A stretch of DNA of 64,000 nt from Chromobacterium phragmitis (GTDB lineage: Bacteria > Pseudomonadota > Gammaproteobacteria > Burkholderiales > Chromobacteriaceae). The notes under the pieces are model-generated. The model was not told where the DNA came from, did not search any database, and saw only the letters and a list, made by a program, of their open reading frames with translations. The number at the start of each line of letters is the position of its first letter. Position 1 is the stretch's first letter. Position numbers and translations under genes: made by a program. The stretch spans positions 2,232,001-2,296,000 of the forward strand of contig NZ_CP029495.1 in the NCBI RefSeq assembly GCF_003325475.1, in the 5' to 3' direction. Below, piece after piece: positions 59,176 through 64,000 of this stretch.

Positions 59176-61058
59176 CCATGTTTGAAAAATTGCTAGCCTT
59201 CTCCCGCCACAACAAGATGGCGATGCTGGCGCTGATGGACGCGCTGTTGCTGCCGCTGGCCTTGTGGAGCGCGGTGTTCCTGCGCCTGGGCGGTTATTGG
59301 GACCCCAAGCTCAATCCGCATCTGTGGATCTTCATCGTGCCGCCGCTGTGGGCCATCCCCATCTTCGTCAAGCTGGGCCTGTACCGCGCGGTGCTGAAAT
59401 ATCTGGACGACAAAATCATCTTCACCGTGTTCAGCGGCGTCACCTTGTCGGTGCTGGTGTTGCAGGCGGTGATCCAGATGTTCTCGATCTGGGCCATGCC
59501 GCGCGCCTCGGTGGTGATCTTCTGGGTGTTCGCCATGGCTTATATCGGCGGCAGCCGCTTTCTGCTGCGCGGCCTGGTGCGGCGCATCGACGCCACCGAC
59601 GCGCCGCGCGATCCGGTCATCATCTACGGCGCCGGCCGCGCCGGCGTGCAGCTGCTGTTGGCCTTGCAGGCCGGCCGCGAATACCGGCCCATGGCCTTCG
59701 TCGACGATAATCCGGCGCTGCGCCGCCACACTTACCGCGGCGTGGCGGTGCACGCCCCGGACGAGCTGCCGCGGCTGATCAAGGACACCGGGGCCAAGTG
59801 CATCCTGCTGGCCATGCCCTCGGTGGGGCGCGGCCGCCAGCGCGAGATACTGGAATCGCTGGAAAAGCTGCGGGTGCCGATCAAGCGCCTGCCGGGCATG
59901 GCGGACCTGGTCTCCGGCGAAGCGCGGGTGGAGGAGCTGAAGGAAGTGGAGATCGAGGACCTATTGGGCCGTGATCCGGTGCCGCCCAAGGCCGAGCTGT
60001 TGGCGCGCAACATCAAGGGCAAGGTGGTGATGGTCACCGGCGCCGGCGGTTCTATCGGCTCCGAGCTGGCGCGGCAGATCGTCAAGAACCGGCCGGCGCG
60101 CATCGTATTGTTCGAGCTGTCTGAGTTCGCGTTGTACAGCATCGACCAGGAACTGGCGCAACTGGCGCCCAAGATTCCGCGCACGCCGATACTGGGTTCG
60201 GTCACCGACTACGACAGGCTGAGCCAGGTGATGCGCGCTTTCCAGGTGGAGACGGTCTACCATGCCGCAGCCTACAAGCATGTGCCCATGGTGGAGCACA
60301 ATCCGGTGGCCGGCATCGTCAACAACGCCTTCGGCACCGATACCACCGCCCGCGCGGCGGAGGACTGCGGCGTCGACACCTTCGTGTTGATCTCCACCGA
60401 CAAGGCGGTGCGTCCCACCAATGTGATGGGCGCCACCAAGCGCCTGGCCGAGCTGACACTGCAGACGCGCCATGCGCGCGGCAGCCGCACCCGCTTCGTG
60501 ATGGTGCGATTCGGCAATGTGCTGGGCAGCTCGGGATCGGTCGTTCCGCTGTTCCGCCGCCAGATACTGGCCGGCGGTCCGATCACGCTGACCCACGCCG
60601 ACATCACGCGTTACTTCATGACCATACCGGAAGCGGCGCAGCTGGTGATCCAGGCCGGCGCGATGGGCGACGGCGGCGATGTGTTCGTGCTGGACATGGG
60701 CGAGCCGGTGAAGATCATCGACCTGGCGCGGCGCATGATCCACTTGTCCGGCCTGGAGGTGAGGGACGAGGGGCAACCGGACGGCGACATCGAAATCCTG
60801 GTGACCGGCTTGCGTCCGGGCGAGAAGCTGTACGAGGAGCTGCTGATAGGCGACAACGTGCTGGCCACCGATCACGCCCGGATCATGCGCGCGCAGGAAT
60901 ACCACCTGTCCGAGGACGAAATGGCCTCGTTGCTGGCGCGGCTGCGCGAGGCCTGTCAGCGCCTGGACGCGCCGGAGGCATTCGCCCTGATGCAGGAGGC
61001 GGTGCATGAATTCCAGGCCGCAGAGGCCACCCAGGACTGGGTGACGCTGCAGAGCTGA
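59172..61058 (+). CDS. UDP-GlcNAc 4,6-dehydratase, membrane type (WbpM/PglF/CapD)
   Basis: 628 residues. Four N-terminal membrane segments (about 15-135), a Rossmann-like middle part (PVIIYGAGRAGVQLLLALQA), and the catalytic SDR domain VVMVTGAGGSIGSELARQIV, VYHAAAYKHVPMVEHNP and STDKAVRPTNVMGATKRLAE, where Met replaces the Tyr of usual SDRs as in PglF/WbpM. It forms the UDP-4-keto-6-deoxy sugar for the aminotransferase at 56883. The ATG at 59172 overlaps the GNAT stop; ATG 59178 is also possible. Confidence 0.93.
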   Translation: MTMFEKLLAFSRHNKMAMLALMDALLLPLALWSAVFLRLGGYWDPKLNPHLWIFIVPPLWAIPIFVKLGLYRAVLKYLDDKIIFTVFSGVTLSVLVLQAVIQMFSIWAMPRASVVIFWVFAMAYIGGSRFLLRGLVRRIDATDAPRDPVIIYGAGRAGVQLLLALQAGREYRPMAFVDDNPALRRHTYRGVAVHAPDELPRLIKDTGAKCILLAMPSVGRGRQREILESLEKLRVPIKRLPGMADLVSGEARVEELKEVEIEDLLGRDPVPPKAELLARNIKGKVVMVTGAGGSIGSELARQIVKNRPARIVLFELSEFALYSIDQELAQLAPKIPRTPILGSVTDYDRLSQVMRAFQVETVYHAAAYKHVPMVEHNPVAGIVNNAFGTDTTARAAEDCGVDTFVLISTDKAVRPTNVMGATKRLAELTLQTRHARGSRTRFVMVRFGNVLGSSGSVVPLFRRQILAGGPITLTHADITRYFMTIPEAAQLVIQAGAMGDGGDVFVLDMGEPVKIIDLARRMIHLSGLEVRDEGQPDGDIEILVTGLRPGEKLYEELLIGDNVLATDHARIMRAQEYHLSEDEMASLLARLREACQRLDAPEAFALMQEAVHEFQAAEATQDWVTLQS

Positions 61059-61090
61059 TCGCTCCTCCTCCCGAAATCAACGGCTGCAAG

Positions 61091-61642
61091 CTACCACTTG
61101 CAGCCGTTGTCTTTATCGAAGGCGTCTTTCAGCAGCAGGGGGGCGGCCAACAGGCCCAGGCCGGCGTAGGCGTTTTTGCAGTCGGCGCGCTGCGCGCGGT
61201 CGATATTGCGCGCCAGCCGCGCTTTCTCCGGATTCTCCGGCAGAGGCTTGGCGGCGGGGTCTTCCGGCGCGAGCTGCCGTACTTGTTGGCGCAAGCCTTC
61301 CAGCGTTACGCGGGTTTCGCCCATGCCGGCGCTGGCCGCGGCTTTGCCTGAGGGCGCGGATGCCGGCGCCGCGCGCGACAGGGACGCGTTTCGAACCGGC
61401 GCGGCTTGGCGGGCATGCCGGGGGGCTGGCGTTTGCGCTTGGCGTTCCGGCGCTTTGGCTGGCAGCAGGCGGGCATGGATGGATGGGATGCTTACCCTGA
61501 GCGGGGGCGCGGGGACGGGCTGCGGCGTGGAACGCATCGAGGGCAACGCCAGCAGCGCCAGCAGATGCAGGCTAGCGCTGGCGGCAATGGCCAGCGCGCG
61601 GCCGGACCAGGGGGCAGCCGGAGGAGAAAGGACGGCATTCAT
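61091..61642 (-). CDS. Membrane-anchored Pro/Ala-rich protein of unknown function
   Basis: 183 residues. One N-terminal membrane segment (ALAIAASASLHLLALLALPS), a Pro/Ala/Arg-rich linker (about 40-105) as in TonB-like proteins, and a helical C-terminal domain ending DKDNGCKW with two Cys (DCKNAYAG and GCKW). The layout is TonB-like but there is no TonB C-terminal domain. Convergent with the dehydratase, divergent from the LysR gene. Confidence 0.7.
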   Translation of the reverse strand: MNAVLSPPAAPWSGRALAIAASASLHLLALLALPSMRSTPQPVPAPPLRVSIPSIHARLLPAKAPERQAQTPAPRHARQAAPVRNASLSRAAPASAPSGKAAASAGMGETRVTLEGLRQQVRQLAPEDPAAKPLPENPEKARLARNIDRAQRADCKNAYAGLGLLAAPLLLKDAFDKDNGCKW

Positions 61643-61774
61643 GTCGGGGTGGCGGGTTGCGGCGTCATCGGCAAAATGGTTGTCATGGCGAGGATAGTCT
61701 GATGATAGAGCGCCGCGGCGCCGGAAAGTGCCGCGCCGGTGTAACATCTGGCATTCCCAATCTGGACGACGGCG

Positions 61775-62683
61775 ATGGAAACCCGCTGGCTGGAAGATTT
61801 TTTGGTATTGGCCGACACCGGCAGCTTCACCCGCTCGGCGGAATTGCGCCATCTGACGCAGCCGGCCTTCTCGCGCCGCATCCGCGCGCTGGAAAGCTGG
61901 CTGGGCGCCGATCTGATAGACCGCACGACTTATCCGACCAAGCTCACCGCCGCCGGCAAGCTGCTGCGCGAGCAGGCGGTGCCGCTGTTGGCCCAGCTCA
62001 ACACCGCCCGCACCACGCTGCGCGGCCTGCAGCCCCTGCCGCAGGGCACGCTGGAGTTCGCGGTGCCGCACACCCTGTCGTTTTCCTACTTTCCCAAGTG
62101 GCTGACCGGGGTCGAGGCCGGCTTCGGCCAGTTGTCCTGCCGCTTGCAGGCCAGCAATGTCCATGACGCGGTGCTGTCCTTCGTCGAAGGCGGCAGCGAT
62201 CTGCTGATGTGCTACCACCATCCCAAGCAACCGGTGGAGCTGCAGGACGCTCGCTACGGCGGCCTGCGGCTGGGCGTGGAGCGGCTACGGCCGTATTCGA
62301 TCGCCGCGGGAGGCGAACCGGCGTACCCGTTGCCGGGGAGGGCCGAGGCGCCGCTGCCTTTTCTGGGCTACGCCAGCAACGCCTATTTCCGGTTGATGAG
62401 CGACTTGCTGCTGGTTGGCGGGCCGGAGCCGGCGCATCTGTCCTTGCGCTACGAGACCGACATGGCGGAGGGGCTCAAGCAGATGGCGTTGGCCGGGCAT
62501 GGACTGGCGTTTTTGCCGGAGAGTTCGGTGGCGGCCGAGCGCGCGTCCGGTTTGCTGGCCGAGGCCGGCGGCGAGGCGTGGAGCGTGGAGATGGAGGTGA
62601 GGCTGTATTGCGACCATCGCCGAGGCCGCGCTGCGTTGGAGGATTTGTGGGAGTACCTGGCGGCGCGCTACCCGGCAGTCTGA
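61775..62683 (+). CDS. LysR-family regulator, HypT/YjiE-like
   Basis: 302 residues. The start METRWLEDFLVLADTGSFTR and NAYFRLMSDLLL, then TDMAEGLKQMALAGHGLAFL match the HypT/YjiE/QseD subgroup, of which E. coli HypT responds to hypochlorite. The helix-turn-helix holds LTQPAFSRRIRALESWLGAD. It is 149 bp upstream of aspA in the same direction and may regulate it, which is an inference. Confidence 0.88.
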   Translation: METRWLEDFLVLADTGSFTRSAELRHLTQPAFSRRIRALESWLGADLIDRTTYPTKLTAAGKLLREQAVPLLAQLNTARTTLRGLQPLPQGTLEFAVPHTLSFSYFPKWLTGVEAGFGQLSCRLQASNVHDAVLSFVEGGSDLLMCYHHPKQPVELQDARYGGLRLGVERLRPYSIAAGGEPAYPLPGRAEAPLPFLGYASNAYFRLMSDLLLVGGPEPAHLSLRYETDMAEGLKQMALAGHGLAFLPESSVAAERASGLLAEAGGEAWSVEMEVRLYCDHRRGRAALEDLWEYLAARYPAV

Positions 62684-62832
62684 GTCGGGAGCCGCGCTCG
62701 GCGGACATGGCGCAAGGTTATGCATTTCCTGCATGATCCCATCCGCATTCGGAATTGGCCAAGCGGACGGGGCAGGAATAGAGTGCGGGGCATTCCAGGC
62801 CGCGATGACGGCCGCACCGAGGAGACCCGCAG

Positions 62833-64000
62833 ATGATGACCCGCATCGAACACGATTTGCTCGGCAACCGCGATGTGCCGGCCGACGCCTACTGGGGCGT
62901 GCACACTTTGCGCGCCATCGAGAATTTCCCGATCACCGGCCAGACCATCGCCGGCTACGGCGACCTGATCCGCGCGCTGGCCTGCATCAAGCAAGCCGCC
63001 GCCCAGGCCAACCGCGATCTCGGCATCCTGGAGCCCAAGTTGGCTCAGGCCATCGTCGACGCCTGCGAGGAGATCCGCGCCGGCAAGCTGCATGATCAGT
63101 TCGTCGTCGACGTGATTCAGGGCGGGGCGGGCACCTCCACCAATATGAACGCCAACGAGGTGATCGCCAACCGCGCGCTGGAGCTGCTGGGCCACGCCAA
63201 GGGCGAGTACCAATATCTGCACCCGAACGAGCACGTCAACCTGTGCCAAAGTACCAACGACGTGTATCCCACCGCGCTGCGCCTGGCCGCCTTCTGGGGC
63301 GTGCTGAAGCTGGTGTCGCGCATGGAGGTGCTGCGCAAGTCCTTTGAAGACAAGGCTGAAGAATTCAAGGACATCCTGAAGATGGGCCGCACCCAGCTGC
63401 AGGACGCGGTGCCGATGACGCTGGGCCAGGAGTTCCAGACCTACGCCGTGATGCTGGGCGAAGACGAGCAACGCCTGAAGGAAGCCAGCACGCTGATGCT
63501 GGAGATCAACCTCGGCGCCACCGCCATCGGCACCGGCATCACCGCGCATCCGGATTACGCCAAGCTGGTGTGCCAGCACCTGTCCGAGCTGATCGGCAGC
63601 CAGCTGATCACCGCGCCCAACCTGATCGAAGCCACCCAGGACTGCGGCGCCTTCGTTCAGCTGTCCGGCGTGATCAAGCGCGCGGCGGTCAAGCTGTCCA
63701 AGACCTGCAACGACCTGCGCCTGCTGTCGTCCGGTCCGCGCGCAGGCTTCGGCGAGATCAATCTGCCGGCGCGCCAGGCTGGTTCGTCCATCATGCCGGG
63801 CAAGGTCAATCCGGTGATTCCAGAGGTGGTGAGCCAGGTGGCGTATGAAGTCATCGGCAACGACGTCACCATCACCCTGGCGGCCGAAGCCGGCCAGCTG
63901 CAGCTGAACGCCTTCGAGCCTGTGATCGCCTACAGCCTGTTCCGCAGCGCCGGCCACCTGGCCAATGCTTGCGACACGCTGACCGAGCACTGCGTCAAGG
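62833..64000 (+). CDS. aspA: Aspartate ammonia-lyase, N-terminal part (runs off the window)
   Basis: 389 codons visible of about 470. MMTRIEHDLLGNRDVPADAY, VIQGGAGTSTNMNANEVIAN, HVNLCQSTNDVYPTALRLAA, MGRTQLQDAVPMTLGQEFQT and the superfamily signature GSSIMPGKVNPVIPEV with the catalytic Ser. It deaminates aspartate to fumarate and ammonia. GGAG lies upstream of the two ATGs at 62833 and 62836. Starts like AspA rather than fumarase. Confidence 0.94.
   Translation, partial: MMTRIEHDLLGNRDVPADAYWGVHTLRAIENFPITGQTIAGYGDLIRALACIKQAAAQANRDLGILEPKLAQAIVDACEEIRAGKLHDQFVVDVIQGGAGTSTNMNANEVIANRALELLGHAKGEYQYLHPNEHVNLCQSTNDVYPTALRLAAFWGVLKLVSRMEVLRKSFEDKAEEFKDILKMGRTQLQDAVPMTLGQEFQTYAVMLGEDEQRLKEASTLMLEINLGATAIGTGITAHPDYAKLVCQHLSELIGSQLITAPNLIEATQDCGAFVQLSGVIKRAAVKLSKTCNDLRLLSSGPRAGFGEINLPARQAGSSIMPGKVNPVIPEVVSQVAYEVIGNDVTITLAAEAGQLQLNAFEPVIAYSLFRSAGHLANACDTLTEHCVK

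Overview
The window is high-GC DNA (about 60-65% in the core genes) from a betaproteobacterium. Gene content and order (miaB followed by phoH, ttcA, a MidA-type methyltransferase, wbp-type O-antigen genes, aspA) fit Chromobacteriaceae, most likely Chromobacterium. This assignment is an inference from protein style and synteny, not a database match.

Region 1 (1-14360) is chromosomal core. A minus-strand run holds an exported protein, miaB, a YciI-like protein, a HAD phosphatase and phoH, the last three joined by ATGA overlaps. Around it lie a CPA2 antiporter, an RsuA-type pseudouridine synthase, an EamA transporter, a TTC38-like protein with a divergent LysR regulator, a stand-alone hypX, an AraC/GyrI-like regulator, an aidB-type acyl-CoA dehydrogenase and a family-2 glycosyltransferase.

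Region 2 (15014-40605) is a 25.6 kb genomic island in the 3' end of a tRNA gene with a CAT anticodon. A 50-bp direct repeat (15014-15063 and 40556-40605) bounds it. The left arm carries a tyrosine integrase, a large orphan protein, an AlpA-like regulator, a DUF3987 P-loop protein and a YagK/YfjJ (inovirus Gp2-like) protein with a possible HUH motif. The cargo (23.1-35.4 kb) is a compact envelope and osmotic stress cassette: a YflT-like protein, BON proteins, a slipin, a Crp/Fnr regulator, a cysteine-poor DksA/TraR protein, a SYLF protein, a cyclopropane-fatty-acid synthase homologue, a PRC-barrel protein, an Lmo0937-like peptide, CbpA/CbpM, an NRAMP-related transporter and CsbD. Remnants and insertion sequences surround it: a cytochrome c4 fragment, two disabled IS5-family copies, a 5'-truncated DUF3396 immunity gene and an intact-looking IS21 element.

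The main discovery candidate is a shared 20-bp palindrome in the stress cassette, T(A/C)TGTNCG-N4-CGNACATA. It lies upstream of at least five transcription units, in some cases twice, and at several promoters its centre is about 32 bp from a plausible -10 box. This looks like the operator of a self-contained regulon, most likely of the Crp/Fnr protein in the same cassette.

Region 3 (40557-64000) is chromosomal again: two tandem identical tRNA genes, a MidA-type methyltransferase, pteridine reductase, ttcA and a spermidine-synthase-like protein. A long plus-strand surface-polysaccharide locus follows: wbpA-ydcF-wbpB-orf-wbpD-wbpE, flippase, acetyltransferase, three glycosyltransferases, three unrelated genes, then an aminotransferase, an initiating sugar-phosphate transferase, a GNAT acetyltransferase and a WbpM/PglF-type dehydratase. 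The window ends with a small membrane-anchored protein, a HypT-like LysR regulator and the start of aspA.
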